Source: Schistosoma mansoni (Eukaryota > Platyhelminthes > Trematoda > Strigeidida > Schistosomatidae). From it: a stretch of DNA of 64,000 nt. Below, one piece after another: positions 31,680 through 45,045 of the stretch (position 1 is its first letter; the number at the start of each line of letters is the position of its first letter). A model generated the notes under the pieces. It was given only the letters and a program-made list of their open reading frames with translations, searched no databases and was not told the DNA's origin. The position numbers were made by a program, and so were the translations under genes. The stretch is from assembly GCF_000237925.1 (NCBI RefSeq), contig NW_017386033.1:868001-932000 (forward strand). Direction: 5' to 3'.

Positions 31680-33280
31680 GCTGTGAACTTACGTACACCT
31701 GTTACCCCTCGCGGAGAACTATGAGACACCCACCAGCACTTCCCATCCAACTCTGTCCTAGACAATCCTTTCCAGTTGTCTCCAGTTGCTATTCATCCTC
31801 CTTACGTCTGCTTCCCATTCTCGATGTGGTGTGGTTTTCGACCTTCGTATTTCTGTTTCTCCTCAGGATTCTAGGTTAGTGCTCGCCTCGTGATTCAGTT
31901 CGGTTAGTTCCACAATGTGTGTCCTATCCACTTCCAACATCCTGTTCTAATTTACACTTCAGTTGGAAGCCGGTTTCTTCTCTCCAACAGTAGACTGTTG
32001 ACGATGGTACCAGACCAACAAACATTGAGTATCTTACGTAGACGATTGTTCATAAATACTTGAACATTCTTGATGGTGGTTGTGGTAGTTCCTTAAGTTT
32101 TAGCTGCGTACAGTAGAACTGTGTTGACATTCGTATTGAAGATTTCGACTTTGATATTGGTTAACAGTTGTTTTGAGTTCCACAAAATCTTCAAATGTCG
32201 GAATGCTGTCCTTGCTTAGCCAATTTTTGTCGGATTCGCCTTGTTCATCGATGATGCTGTCCAGGTATGTGAATGTTTCCATCCCTTCCAGAGCTTCTTC
32301 ATCAAGTGTAATTGTGTAAGTGTTCTCTGTGTTGTATTTGGGGATCTCGCTTTTCCTTTGTGTATGTTGAGACCTACTGATGCGGAGGCTTCTGCTGCTC
32401 CACTGTTTGTCTTCACCAGCATTTGTTGGTGTGTGTGGGATAGAAGAGCCAGGTCATTTGCGAAGTCCAAATCGTCTAGTTGCATCCATTTCGTCCATTG
32501 TATTCTGTACTTCCCCTCTGATGTCGAAATCTTCATAAACCGATTGACTACCACAAGAGAAAAGGGAAGAGTGACCTGTCTTATCTGATTGTGGTCCTCA
32601 CTTGATATGCGTCTATCAGCTGTCTGCCATGTACCACTTTGCAGTGATGATCGATTACATTCCTATAGAACTGATCTTTATTGTTGTCGTTGCTATCATT
32701 GTGGGTGCATAACATTGGATAACATTCATTGTGATCCCCTCGCTCTTTGTTTTGAATAATGCCTTAATGATTCTGGATCCATGAGATTCTACGAGTGCAT
32801 TTCTTACTTCTCTGGACAGCATTAGAGCAAATCCCTGAGTGTGTGGAGCATTTTCCGCATCATGACCGGAGTACAGAATCATCTTTCTTGTATCTAGCCT
32901 TTGTTGTCTAGCGTTGATTCAATGGGTTTCGCTGATTCCAAGTACTATCTCGTCATTTCCGTTGCTATTTGACTGGTCTTCCCGGTCTCCCATATTGTCC
33001 GGACGTTCCATATACCTATAAAGAGTGTTGCTCTAATTTTTAGAAGCGGAATCGGTCTCATGACGTCCGACGAATTTCAGCTTTTATCCTGAGGCGTCAT
33101 AATTGTTCGTTCAACTCGGAGAGCACAATTTAAATGGTTTACATTGTTTATTTAAGTCAGCATTTTTTGTAGCGAGATTGGTTTTTAGGAAATGGGTTTG
33201 TCAACCCCATGTCCAACCCTCCTTTTTTACTCGGGCTTGGGACCAGCGGTAACTCTAGAAGAGCTACAGGTGGAGTTTAT
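31680..33280 (-). mobile_element. Internally deleted RTE copy
   Basis: Both ends match the full-length copies (3' end near 31680; 5' end GAGCTACAGGTGGAGTTT at about 33275). Endonuclease sequence (32655-32882, plus GTCCGGACGTTCCAT near 33000) joins directly to late RT sequence at about 32660. Relative to the 9-kb copy, about 1.57 kb (roughly 9762-11338) is missing. The RT catalytic motif reads LDFANDLALL, with the first Asp replaced by Asn, and the frame has stops: a dead copy. Confidence 0.85.
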
Positions 33281-34559
33281 GTTGTGGTCAATTTCAAATA
33301 GACACTATACATACATTCAGCAGTTTACATCACTAAATATTTTTGAATTCATGCATATTTTGTTTTTGGGTGGAGTCGAGCATTTAGTACATTTTCATGT
33401 TTTTTTAATTGGATAGCGATCAGCTGTATCATTTACGAGACGCTTTCTTGCCTATTTGGAACTTGTGAGACGAATGTACCAACAAAATTTCCCACTCTTG
33501 AAGTCATATAGCTGATGAACAGAGCTCAGAACCTTTACATTAACAAAGAATGCGCCACAAGAGATACAAAACACCCAACTTAGGTTTCGAACGTGACGAA
33601 ACCATGATGGCAGATTTTCAAACTCCCGTAATGCTGAAATGATTGACTTGCTGAAGACCTAACGACATGAAAGCATTTTTAGAATACCTTGCCCATGGGG
33701 AAGCTTATTCTCTAGATTTGTCTTTATGAACACACTGCAACACAGGAAATCCTTAACCAGAATCTAACCTTGATGATACAGTGGACTTTGTAAAAACAAT
33801 TTAACTGCAGCGAAGCCAGTGAGTGATCAAAGTGGCTTTTAAAAAGTTAGTAGAAAAAGCGAAGACAAAGACCAAGTATGAATTGATTACCTGGTCAGAA
33901 ATCAAAAGGAAGAAGTGTGTAATCTCAGAGTTCGACGAGCCAAATCACTCAGACAAGCCAGCCATTTTCAATAAACTAAAAGTGACTTCTGATTAGAACA
34001 CACCAACTAGGTTTTACCATGGCATAAGTCCCCAATACTCTAGGTACTCTAGAAAATACTATCAGGAGTTCGAAACAATAAATTTTACAGAACACATCAT
34101 TTAGATTTTGAACGTCTAAAATTGAAAATGACTTTCAGTTCCACTATTCATTAACTGGGTTTGTTTTAGGGTTAGACTCACCAGTGAGCTATTTTAATCA
34201 CAGATTGTCTGCAACCGAAATTTGCTTTTTTTATGGGCCAGTATTAGACGGGCTCTATTCAGTACGAGGATCAACTGTGTTTGAATTTTCTTGACATCCA
34301 TCACTGACAGGGACAATGTTAGTTAAATGCCACTATGGTTTACAAAACAGAAATTGGGACATATAGTAAGAGAATATGCTGCAGATCAACCTCACACTTT
34401 CTTTTGAATACTGAACATTTGTCTAGAGATAATCAGTTGAAGAAATATGGAGACACAATCAGGAGTAATGTAACCTGATAACTCGATTTCAAATATCTTT
34501 GACAACTCTAAAAAAACAAGAAATATGGGTATCCGCTGAATTAAAAAGGTCATGGACGA
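33281..34559. other. Unassigned sequence
   Basis: No supported gene or recognised repeat. Less AT-rich patches around 33540-34000 may be an old element I cannot identify. Confidence 0.4.
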
Positions 34560-35500
34560 GGTGGAAGAAGCTTTGCTCAACAGGCTTTTGTATCTAGTAA
34601 TAGTGGGTCACCGATTCCTCAATGTAAGAATCTATATATATATATTCAACTATAAAAGAGAGAAAAAAATTGACAAATTATAGCGACATACTGTCCTCAG
34701 TCCTTTAGAATATGATGACGTTTCCCGCAAACGACTCCTAGGAAGTTGTTCGGACCAGCTCAGTCGGAAGCCAATTCAAGGATTTGACCACCTCTAAGGA
34801 GTAGAAGGCGTGTCTATTGTCAGTTTTGTTGTATTGTGTCTCCAGCTTTTAGGTGCTACTCCTAGGTCTTGTGTTGGGACTAAGCTTACTGAGGTTTTTA
34901 AGAGAGTGCCCAGGAGTGTTCATGATGCTGTAAGTCATTAGGTCACCTCCAAGACGTCTGTACTCTAATGGGTAGAGGTTCAGTGATTTGAGGTGCTCTT
35001 TATAAGACTTCAATTTCAGTCCCAAAATAATTTCGTGGTTCGTCTTTCGATACGTTCTAATGTATCCTTATCCTACGGACTGCAAAAGGAAATACCATGT
35101 TTGCATACTCTAGACGGCGTAGCATAAAACTGTCGAATATTCGGTGGAACGTTTCACTATCGAACTGGCCGCAAATGAACTTCAACGTTGCCAGTGCAAA
35201 GTTTGCTCGAAAGGCATTTCTGTCGCAGTTAGCGCAAGACTTCAGATAATAAGGAGACCAACGCTCCTAGATCTTTTTCAACTTCAGATGCCATCAGAAG
35301 GGAGTCATCTAAGTTGTATTCGTAGTCTAAGACATATCTCAGGTGGAATGCGTCACACTTCGAAATGTTGGAAGTATGTTCAGTGCTTTCTGCCAAAATT
35401 TGAGGTAGAGTCGGGTTTTTTTCCTGAAGTGCCAGTTTATCATCTTGGTCCAAACCTTCTCTCAGAAGTTTCCCATCGTCAGCGAAAAGCAATAAGTCAG
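34560..35500 (-). mobile_element. CR1-like non-LTR 3' fragment
   Basis: On the minus strand, the frame 35492-35229 starts LLFADDGKLLRE (RT motif C). Further down, TQYNKTDNRHAFYSLEVVKS followed by LNWLPTELVR is a typical non-LTR RT C-terminus. The 3' UTR ends near TTAAACAAAGC-TTCTTC-like sequence at 34560. The copy at 57150-58165 matches this region closely from the C-terminus to the 3' end, which fixes the border. It is 5'-truncated and broken by stops. Confidence 0.75.
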
Positions 35501-36589
35501 ACGATACGTGCTTGGTAAGGTCAAAATAGGTGGATGTTTGTTGTGACCAAGCAAAAAACGTTGAAATGTCTGCCGCAGTCTTGAAACAGATGATGCAGCA
35601 GAAAACAACAGATTGGTCGCTCTAGGTATTGGAAGATACTACCGTCGACCTGTTCTCTGTCGCACTTCAGATGCAACTTACGACTAAATCGAACATTAAA
35701 ATTTATTGTCCACAAACGTCAAAAGGATTATTGGCAGTTACTTGATAATCTTAACAAGAGTAGCCCATTAAGTAACTACATTCTGTCACGTTACAAATTC
35801 TATAACAAAACAAATTAGTGACGAAATATATACTATTTACTCTTTCTCTGAGGCTTGTGCTAATTAACCGATTTTAAGAACATTATTGTGCTTATTTCGA
35901 ATTGCAATACATTAAATTCGACTGCGTTCACTGAGTTCTAGCTAACTCTATTGATACCAATACTGAAACACGATAATAAAGGTCACAAGACCCAGTTTAG
36001 ATAATGAATCGGATATTTCCAAAAGAGCCAGGAGTGTGACTGCTCAACCCATTCAGACATTAAGTATCGTATCGAGAAAATGTGAAATAAAAAATTTGCC
36101 TTTTTTACCTTGTGCTACTGTATATAGTTAGAGGAAGACATTATATATCCCCTATGCAGCTGCACTTTAATCAAAAAAATATACGGTCTGTAAGTCTTCG
36201 ACATTGATGTCAAATTCACTATTTTTACCAGATGCTTCGTCAAGTAAGCACACCTGATCAGGATTTAGTACGTCAGGCTGCACATCCCTCATAGCAACTA
36301 ACCATCTTTAACCACAAATTTCACGACGCATCGACTATCTTCCAAGCATCGAACCTTTTCATTACTGACTTCGAGTGTGAATGGGTTCGAGGTAATCTGT
36401 TAATTAGAAGCTGACTTTTATGAGCACGGCATGACAGGTCCACGTGCACATATCCCCGTAGTAATGAAATCACCATCACGCGGATTCAACAGGTATGTCA
36501 AACCTAGTATGTTTACTAGTGGTGTTTTGGAGCCTTACGACACTTTAAAAAAAGGCTATTCTTAAATGTGGAGGCCCAACCGACCAAAG
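35501..36589. other. Unassigned sequence
   Basis: No gene recognised. The part just before 36590 may be the 5' part of the gag relic that follows. Confidence 0.4.
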
Positions 36590-37400
36590 AAGGTTAAATT
36601 AACTTTTCCACAACTCCGAGCTGCAACATTGTTCAGCAACAGAAATGTTGCTACGAGTGAAAAAGTTCATTGTTCAACGAACCTTTGAAGAGAGCTGTCT
36701 ACACAGCCCTTCTTATCTAAGCTCCCCCAACAGGTGCAGGCAGTGCTTGCCTCATTTCAAAACAACCCTGTAGATGAACTGGCTGCAGCTGCCGATCGAA
36801 TTCCGGAGATCACCAGAACTTTCGACGCCGAGGTCGATTCAGTGAAAGAAAAAACCTCAAACAACACGAAATGACGTTACGGAACTCTCTCATGCTCTGA
36901 AATGTTACCTTAGTATTTGTTATGACCATGGATGATCCCAGACTCCTCAAAGTAGTACTTCGCGAAAACGATCTGCCTCTGGATCTCGATAAACACATAA
37001 CACTGATTGGTGTTCGTATCATAATTATTATGGAAAATCTCGAAATAGCAGAAAACCCTTTAGTTTCTTGAGCCTCAAACCATCAGCCATTAAAAACGTT
37101 TCGGAAAACTTCGACTAGATTACAAAATGTAGAGGTTGGCCAATAGCGAATTCGACTACATCATATGTTTGGGACTTGTTCGGTCATTGAACAATCCATA
37201 AACATCTCCCTTACACAAAGTCCCTAAAAAGAACAGCAATGATTGTCGTCCAACTGATTAGTACCAGCGACTGAATACGAAAACCACTCTCGTTAGTTAC
37301 CTCTGGCCACAAATCCACGACCTAACAAATACTTTAAAGGGCATAAGTTTTTTCAGGAATATAACTAGATTCACATGACTGCAGACGACATTCCTCAAAA
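36590..37400 (+). mobile_element. Ty3/gypsy gag-RT relic (CsRn1/Boudicca-like)
   Basis: From 36722 the reading LPQQVQAVLASFQNNPVDEL then AAAADRIPEITR matches gag of CsRn1-clade elements. At about 37005-37065, CSYHNYYGKSRNSRKPFSF is a decayed form of the clade's CHCC zinc finger (CWYH...YG..AR.C..PCSF pattern). At about 37170-37350, SPLHKVPKKNSNDCRPT then YQRLNTKTTLVSY and IHDLTNTLKG is the N-terminal RT palm. Protease and most of the polyprotein are missing, and several stops and frameshifts are present. Confidence 0.7.
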
Positions 37401-37739
37401 GAAGCATGTGAGAAAATTCGCATGGTCCGGAAGGACCCATGCGGCAGTGGTTCTACTTTCGCTTGTATCTACTTTAACTAATATATTCCTGTAATAACAT
37501 CCTTTGTATTGTACAGTCTTCAGAACATCCATGATCCCTTGATGCGTCGATGGGGCAATCCACGTAAGGTGCTGATCGCGAGGTGTGATTTCGAAGTTAG
37601 CTTGTTCGTTACACCGTTCCCGTCTAACTCGAGTAGGCCTCCAATCACTCGACATAGGTCATCAACGTTGATAGTCAACAGTGTTAAGGACATTTTTTAA
37701 GTACTGAAGTCGGATTTTGTTATTGCTGTTAGTTGCAGT
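37401..37739. other. Unassigned sequence between retroelements
   Basis: The minus frame 37395-37655 (86 codons) is open but I recognise nothing in it. Confidence 0.35.
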
Positions 37740-40700
37740 AGTGGACAAACCTCCGTTTTTGTTTGTGTGCAATGTTTATCACCTATTAAGCTCTAAAAGA
37801 CACTTTGTCCAGAGATCGATTTCCCATTTTTGTTCTTCCTGTGAGATAACAAACAAGTTTATGGCGAAATGAAAACATCGTTGTGGCAGACATGAATGCT
37901 AATTTCCCTACCGGTGATGGAATGCAGTGTGATAACTGCGCTAAATGGTATCACGATGTGTGCTCCGGACTCATACCGGCTGCATATAAAAGGTGCCGCA
38001 AACCACTGTCACGTTGCCTGTGCAAAACATGCTACTCTAAAAAGTTTCTGCTGATTCTTGAGGCGGTTAGCCCCGTTTAGCTAGAAAGTTGCCCTCGGAT
38101 AAACAGGCAGATGTAGATGAGCAGAATTCTGCTTTCGAGGAAATAGCGAGCGTTAAGATATTTACGTATTCCGCGTCTCCTTTATTTCTATTTCCTTAGT
38201 TTCTTCCTTTCCTTCTTCAAAATCAATTCAAACTTCTTGCTAATTACACAGAACCTGATTTATTATTACTATTCTATTATTAATATTTTATTTTCCTTTT
38301 CCTTCCTTTCTCAAACATGGCATATGTAATGCTAACATTATTGAAAATTGTGTATTATTGCATTTTTTGAAGAAACCCGAAATGGTTTCTTCACAGCACT
38401 TATGTACCCATAAAGTGTTTGTGAATAATAATAATAATCAAGAGCTCAGCTCTAGATTTGAATGAGACCATAGAGTGGACAAGCATACCGATGTAAGCAT
38501 TGTTACGAGGAACAACAAAATGCCCACCGAGAAGAAACAAATTATAGACAGTATTGAGATATATGAATCTGCGGGTCCAGTTCCGCATTCATATATCAAC
38601 GCAAAACAGAACATGGGGAGGCAAAGTCTGGGCGGTGTGGAGAATGTGATCAAGAGACAAGATAAGGCAAATTATTGGCTCATAATCGTACCCAAGAAAA
38701 GAAAAGTAGGAAAACAAATTGAGACCCCTGCTTTTGACGCTAAATTGGAATCGGGTTGCTGGAGGGCAAAGGTTTCAGGATTAAAAATTCCACAGAGTTT
38801 TAAGACGGACCGCGCTGTCAGGTCAGTCACTTTTCATGAGTTAAGAGAATCCTCTGAAAAGTAACCAAAAGCTTGATTATAGCACGACCTTAGTCACATT
38901 AATTCCTCAATAAGTAAGCTACTCCCAAAAACAGTTTCAGGAGTTAGCATCTGTATGCTAGATGGATCCTGAAAGTACTCAGAAAAGCCGCCCTTTTTAA
39001 GATTATCTTTGTTTCGGGTGAAGAAAAAAGCCTGGTACTGGGGAACTCACTCAAACTGGTTGGATGCGGAATATATATCCTTGAGGACCTCAGCCTGGTT
39101 GACTGTATCAAGAGACGATCCGCAGAAGCAAGAATAAATGAGCGCCGCCGAAACGGTGAAAGAAACCTCGAAATTAAGGGTTTTCAAAATGTAAGCTTTC
39201 CGAGCCAAACGATCCCTAAACCACTTTGGGTGGTAAGGGAATGTCCACAGAATTAAAGCTGTGCTACAAAAATGCTCGCAGACTACGGAATAAAACGGAG
39301 GGGATCAAGACAATGGTGGACATTGAAAAACCGGATATCACCTCTGTCTCAGAAACATAACTGACGTCATATGTGTTTGATAAGGAAATTCAGTTGACTG
39401 GTTTTTTATTCAGTAGGGCTGATAGATTGAACCGTAGAGTAGCTGGCGTTATCCTGCACACAAAAATTACCTTGACTATGCAAGCTGTTGGGACAGGGGC
39501 ACATGATTTAGGGTCATATGAACTGACCGGTTATATTCTGAATTGTAGACGGCAAGATATTGATTTGGTTGTAGTATATCGCATCCCAGAATGCGTAGTA
39601 GATGACTTCCTACTAAGCAAACTGATGTCCTGGTGTAATATGGATAAAAGCCTTATAATAGGCGACTTTAATGCACCGTGTAAAAGCTGTGTGAACTTAG
39701 GAGTAGGGTCATGGACAACGTCATCTGATTACAAATTGTTTGAAACTACAATTGCATTAGCCTTATTATTAAAGATCCCATCAGATACGACGTGCGAATC
39801 TCCTCGTCTCTCTTGGACAAAGTCTTCACACACGGTCATGATGTCGGTCAAATGACTTTCCTACCTCCTCTAGGGAGCTATCATGAGGTCGTCTTATTCA
39901 AGTTAATACCTCGGATGGCCTGTCTAATAGTTACTCCATCCCGTCCTTAAATATGGAAGGCAGATATGGAGGCGTTAAACTCTGCAGCATCCGCTGAAAA
40001 ACTGTAAAATCGACTCAGGGGCATCAGTAGAAGTGTCATGGACTCATTTCAGGCAGTTATACAATCAAGTAACTCGAAAATTTACACGCTGGATAGTTTC
40101 GAAGAATGAGAAGCACAGTCACCCCTGAATAGACCAGGATATTCGTACACAAATTACAGGAAAAGAATACATCACTGGATTTCCAACCTAGTCAAGCATG
40201 TGAGCGGATCTGAAATGATAGAGGATGATCAGGAAAAAGCAGATGCTATGGCAAACGCTTTTGGGCAGTTTTCACGAAGGAGCCTCTTTTAGATGAAGAA
40301 CTAGACCCAAATACAAAGTCAACAAACCATCTGCTCATCATGGACCTTGGTCGAGACGATGTACATGAGGCACTGAGCGCCTTCGACACAGAAAAGTCAG
40401 CAAAATCTGATGAACCACACGCCGAAATCCTGAGACAAATCACTCAATATATTGCAACACCACTAACTACGACATTCAATATGTCACTTGACCAACGTGT
40501 ATTACCTACAGGCTAGAAGGATTCAATCGTCACTCCCATACATAAAACGTGACCGAGACAACTTCCATAAAACTACAGACCTGTCAGCCTCACCAGTATT
40601 GCAGTTAAAACACTGGAAAGAATGATCAGAAAGACCATGATGACATTTGTGGAAACCAACAACTTGTTAAACAGCAAACAACACGGTTTTACGAAAGTTT

Positions 40701-41870
40701 TATCTTGCGCAACAAATTTCCTAAAAGCAAAAGAGAAATCGATAGACGCTCTAGATTGTGGGAAATCATTGGGTGTTATCTGCATAGACTTCAGCCAAGC
40801 ATGTGACAAAGTGCCAGCTAATAGACTGCTATTGAAGCTAGAAAATCTTGGCATTGCCTGACCCCTCTTAAAATGGCTTAAAGATTTCCTGGTAGGTCGA
40901 GGACAGAAAACAAGAGTGAATTCGAAGTGCTCCACCTGGAGACCAGTACTTAGTGGAGTCCTTTACTTTTTCACACCGTATGTAAACGAACTCCCAAGTA
41001 TAGTTTAGTCCCCAAAGTAATTATGCGCCGACGATGTAAAAACCTGGTGAGAAATAACAAGAGACGCAGATGCAGACTTAAATACTGTGATTAACTGGTC
41101 TAAAGAGTGGCTGATGTCTATTGACGCGACAACGTGTGTCTACGTGCACTTTGAGGATAAAAACGTAAATACGTACAGCATAGGGTGAGTGCCTATACCC
41201 GAGGCTCGGACTAACAAGGATCTTGGGTTGATAGTAAGTCATGATCTTAAGACCATGGCCCATTGCCGGGAGGTTGAAGCTCAGGGGTTTAGGACCCTAT
41301 GGGCTTTAAGACGGACATTCACCAAGTTAGATACTAACATGTTCAGTACAGTATACACAACCTTAGTGAGAGCTAAGTTTGAAAACTGAGTTCCGGTTGC
41401 AAGCCCTTGTTTAAAAGGTAACTCGGATATCCTCAAAAAAAAATACAGAGGGCAGCTACCCGGTGCCATTCCACAACACCGATGTTTACCATACAAAGAG
41501 AGGCTTGAAAAGCTAGACCTCTTTATTCTGTCCTGTCACAGATTATGAGGTGATCTGATCTTGATGTATAGAATACTAAGAAATGATTTGGGACCTAATA
41601 TATCGTCTCTTTTTTCCTACTTGATCAGGACAACTCACAGAACATAGCAGGCAAGTAAAAAAGGCAAGAATCAAAATACCTGTGACATACAGGTTTTCAC
41701 ATATAGTTATCAATTACTAGAACCTGTAACCCGAAGCAGTGGTGCATACACCCTCCACTCACTCATTCAAGAGAAGACTAGACGCTCATAGAAGCATATA
41801 AGAAGAGGAATAACATAGGCTGTAGGCCTTGTGTTCTTACGATATACATCTGAATCTGAGATGTCTGTAG
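37740..41870 (+). mobile_element. Degenerate CR1-like element with PHD-type finger
   Basis: Ordered non-LTR domains, all broken. A PHD/zinc-finger-like segment at 37883-38080 reads MQCDNCAKWYHDVCSGL...CRCLCKTCYS. Unassigned coding-like sequence lies at 38475-38864. APE endonuclease covers about 39240-39855 (KNARRLRNK, PDITSVSET, LIIGDFNAP, PRLSWTKS). Reverse transcriptase covers about 40560-41800 (NYRPVSLTS-like start, QHGFTK, CIDFSQACDKVP, LKDFLVGRGQ, CADDVKTW, then DLGLIVSHDLKTMAHCRE). Many stops and frameshifts. The stretch 38150-38442, with pyrimidine-rich sequence and an (AAT)n end, may be a separate small insertion. Confidence 0.75.
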
Positions 41871-42172
41871 CCTTTCAAATATAACTTCGAACTTCTTTAT
41901 TTCTGACTTCCGACTTGTCTGGGTCGGAATACTTCAATTATAAAGGCGTTACTGGTCATGACTTTGTCAAACTTCAAATAATTGTGGCTTCTTTACAAGT
42001 AACACGAACCGCGTATAAGGTAGGTCATTATCTTTTGAAATGTACTGCTGAAAACATTGGTTTCTCCACGTTCATTTGACCAGTCTGAGGACAGAAACGT
42101 CCATTTGCTTACTGGAGAAAAAATATATCAATAATCTGATTTTGATGTCTGGTATGATTGTTTTTGAGACGT
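41871..42172. other. Unassigned sequence before assembly gap
   Basis: Nothing recognised. Confidence 0.4.
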
Positions 42173-42372
42173 NNNNNNNNNNNNNNNNNNNNNNNNNNNN
42201 NNNNNNNNNNNNNNNNNNNNNNNNNNNNNNNNNNNNNNNNNNNNNNNNNNNNNNNNNNNNNNNNNNNNNNNNNNNNNNNNNNNNNNNNNNNNNNNNNNNN
42301 NNNNNNNNNNNNNNNNNNNNNNNNNNNNNNNNNNNNNNNNNNNNNNNNNNNNNNNNNNNNNNNNNNNNNNNN
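42173..42372. other. Assembly gap of 200 N
   Basis: Exactly 200 N, the same length as the gap at 47829-48028, so the length is a placeholder rather than a measurement. Confidence 0.98.
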
Positions 42373-42429
42373 ATTCGATTAATAATCTCGAATACAAACT
42401 TCCTTCTACCAAAGTATCCTATTTCATTG

Positions 42430-44590
42430 ATGCCATTTTTTTTCTCTTCCCAGACCTAACGTCTGGAAAGCAAACATAGCAGACATCATGAAATCAGCAT
42501 CATTAGTAGATTGGAAGTTAGATCCAGAGTCATCAATCGAAACGGCTTGGGACGTATTCCGGAATTTATACTTAAAAGTTACCACCCCCCACATCCCTTG
42601 GACTACACCTAAGAGACCGAGAAACTCCCCACCGTGGTTCAGTAGGGAGGTTCGCATCCTTCTCCGTAAAAGAAGGAAAATGTGGGACAGATTTAGGTTA
42701 CTGGGGACTGACGAGGCGAAATCTCAGTATCAAAAGGCTCGAAATACCTGTGCCTCGACCCTCCGTAAGGCCAGAAAGCTGTACGAAGAGAAAATCGTAA
42801 GGGAATCCATAGAATGCCCTAAACGCTTGTATTCGTATATAAACCAAAGGACAAAAAGAAGAAGAAATGTTCCTTCATTATGGGGAGACAGTACTGCCAC
42901 ATCACTAGTGGAGGATGACTTTGGCAAAGCTCAAGTATTCTCTAAATACTTTAGCGATGTATACACCATAGAAACACCCTTCTCACCAGTCCATGAAAAT
43001 CCACCCACACAAGCACTGGACAGCGTAACCATTGAAGAACTCGATGTTTTTGGTCTGCTAGTTAAGCTTGACATAGGTAAATCCACTGGACCCGATGAAC
43101 TGCATCCTAGGTTACTAAAGGAATTAGCTAACTTTGTTGCGAACCCTTTAAGTGTATGTTTTAATCTATCCGTAACCCAGGGTCGTCTACCAAAAGACTG
43201 GAAGAACGCCATAGTAAGTCCAGTCTTCAAAACAGGTACAAAACATAAGCCTTAGAATTACCGACCAATTAGCCTAACTAGTGTGGTTGTTAAAATCTTA
43301 GAAAAGATTATTCGGAAGGAGCTGTTAAAGTATCTCGATGAAAATCGGATCCTCTCGGAAAAGCAGCATGGTTTTAGAACAGGTTACTCTTGTCTCACAA
43401 ACTTATTAGTCGCTCGTGAAAGCTGGTGCGCTCTTAAGGACCAAAAGTTACCTTTAGACGTAGCTTACATCGATTTCAGCAAAGCCTTCGACAAAGTTCC
43501 GCATAACCGGCTGTTATATAAGCTAAGGAATGTCGGGATTGGAGGCAATCTATTGATGTGGATAAAAGACTTCCTAGTTGGGCGTCAACAAAGAGTAAGG
43601 GTGAACTCCAAGTTGTCTAGCTGGGAAACTGTGCTTAGTGGAGTCCCCCAAGGTACAGTTTTGGGGCCAGTGTTATTCCTCCTGTACGTAAATGATCTCC
43701 CTCGTCTACTATCGTCATCGGTCTTACTCTATGCTGATGATGTCAAGATATGGAGAGCGATACAAAGCAAGAGCGATAGCTTAGAACTTCAAAATGACCT
43801 GGAGAGATTATCTGAATGGTCCCAAACCTGGCAATTGCCGATAAACACTTCCAAGTGTATTGTGATGCATATTGGCCATCAGGGTACAGATACATACACG
43901 ATGAATAACACTGAGTTACCTATTGTTCAGGCACACAATGACTTAGGCGTCATCGTTAGTCAAGACTTAAAGACTACTGCACACTGCCGTGCAATAGCCG
44001 CCAAAGGTTTTAGGACTTTATGGTCCATACGCAGGGCTTTTAGGCATCTTGACGCTAAAACGTTTCTGACTTTGTATACAGTGTTCGTACGCCCTAAACT
44101 TGAGTACTGTATACAAGCAGCTAACCCCTGCCTAAAAAAAGACAGTGAACTCTTGGAAAGAGTTCAGAGAACAGCAACTAGGCTGATTCCCGGAATAGCG
44201 AAGCTCCCGTATGGTACTAGACTGACCAAGCTAAACCTATTCCCGCTGTCATATAGAAGAATCAGAGGTGACTTGATTATAGTTTTCAAATTGCTAAATG
44301 ACAAATTTGCACCTGATATGCCCTCATTTTTCTTGTCTTCCAAAACAGAAAATCTACGAGGACACTCCAAAAAAGTTCACAAGCCCAGAACGAATTACTT
44401 GTCAGCTGACTACCGACTTTCCCATCGAATAATCAACGAGTGGAATTCATTACCTCAGCACGTGGTTGAGGCTCCATCCGTCGACTCCTTCAAAAGAAAG
44501 TTGGATCAGCTGAGAGACCATCATTGCCAGGACTAACACAGGCCACCAAGCCTCCTGTCCTTTCCAAACTGAAACTGAAACTGAAACTGA
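42430..44590 (+). mobile_element. CR1-like element, nearly intact RT
   Basis: One continuous RT frame from about 42440 to 44536 is interrupted only by a TAG at 43253-43255 (both parts are in the same frame). Motifs in order: KSTGPDELHPRLLKEL, LPKDWKNAIVSPVFK, NYRPISLTS, EKQHGFRTGYSC, YIDFSKAFDKVPHNRL (A), SGVPQGTVLGPVLFLLYVND (B), LLYADDVKIW (C, catalytic), QTWQLPINTSKC, DLGVIVSQDLKTTAHCR, and a C-terminal NEWNSLPQHVVEAPSVDSFK. The 3' end is four CTGAAA-type repeats (about 44566-44590), the simple tail common in this clade. The endonuclease half is absent, lost to 5' truncation or hidden in the nearby gap. Confidence 0.88.
42488..44536 (+). pseudogene. CR1-like reverse transcriptase, one nonsense codon
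   Basis: About 682 codons including one TAG at 43253, which falls just before NYRPISL. Otherwise open. The catalytic YADD, the VPQG box and the DFSKAFDKVPH box are intact, so this is a young copy. The ATG at 42488 is only the first Met after the truncation; coding-like sequence (NVWKANIADI) precedes it. Confidence 0.85.
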
Positions 44591-45045
44591 AATCTGGATC
44601 TTATGTCCACATGCATCAAATGTGAATCTAAGTGCTACAATCCACTGCAATGCAACTGCTGCCAATAGGTATCTAGTGTTGTGTGCGTCCGAAAAACGTC
44701 AAACGCTCTTAATGAGAGATGATGTCACCAAAGGCAGATACTTTTTATCTTCCCAAACACATTGTGTTGTCATGTTAACACCACTCACTGGTTTGAAAGG
44801 TTGCGGTGCAACCCGGTTGGCACCGTTTAAAATCTTATTCATATTATGGGGTCACAACTTTACTCTATCAGCTTTCACCACTAACTGTAATAAAGTCCTA
44901 TGTTTCTGCTACAGTAAAAACGACTTGTGTGCCATTGCCTCATTTTTGCTCTTAATCGTATTCCCAGGTCCTCTTACGCCTCCTTGTAAACTGCTCCACC
45001 AAAAACATACTTCTCCACTAGATGCAACCATATCAAATACTGGAT
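44591..45045. other. Spacer between two related CR1-like copies
   Basis: The frame 44622-45089 (155 codons) is open but compositionally odd and motif-free. I do not call it a gene. Confidence 0.45.

Noticed and set aside
37395-37655. 86-codon minus-strand frame
   Set aside because: It lies between two retroelement relics and no domain could be recognised; I could not assign it to any element.
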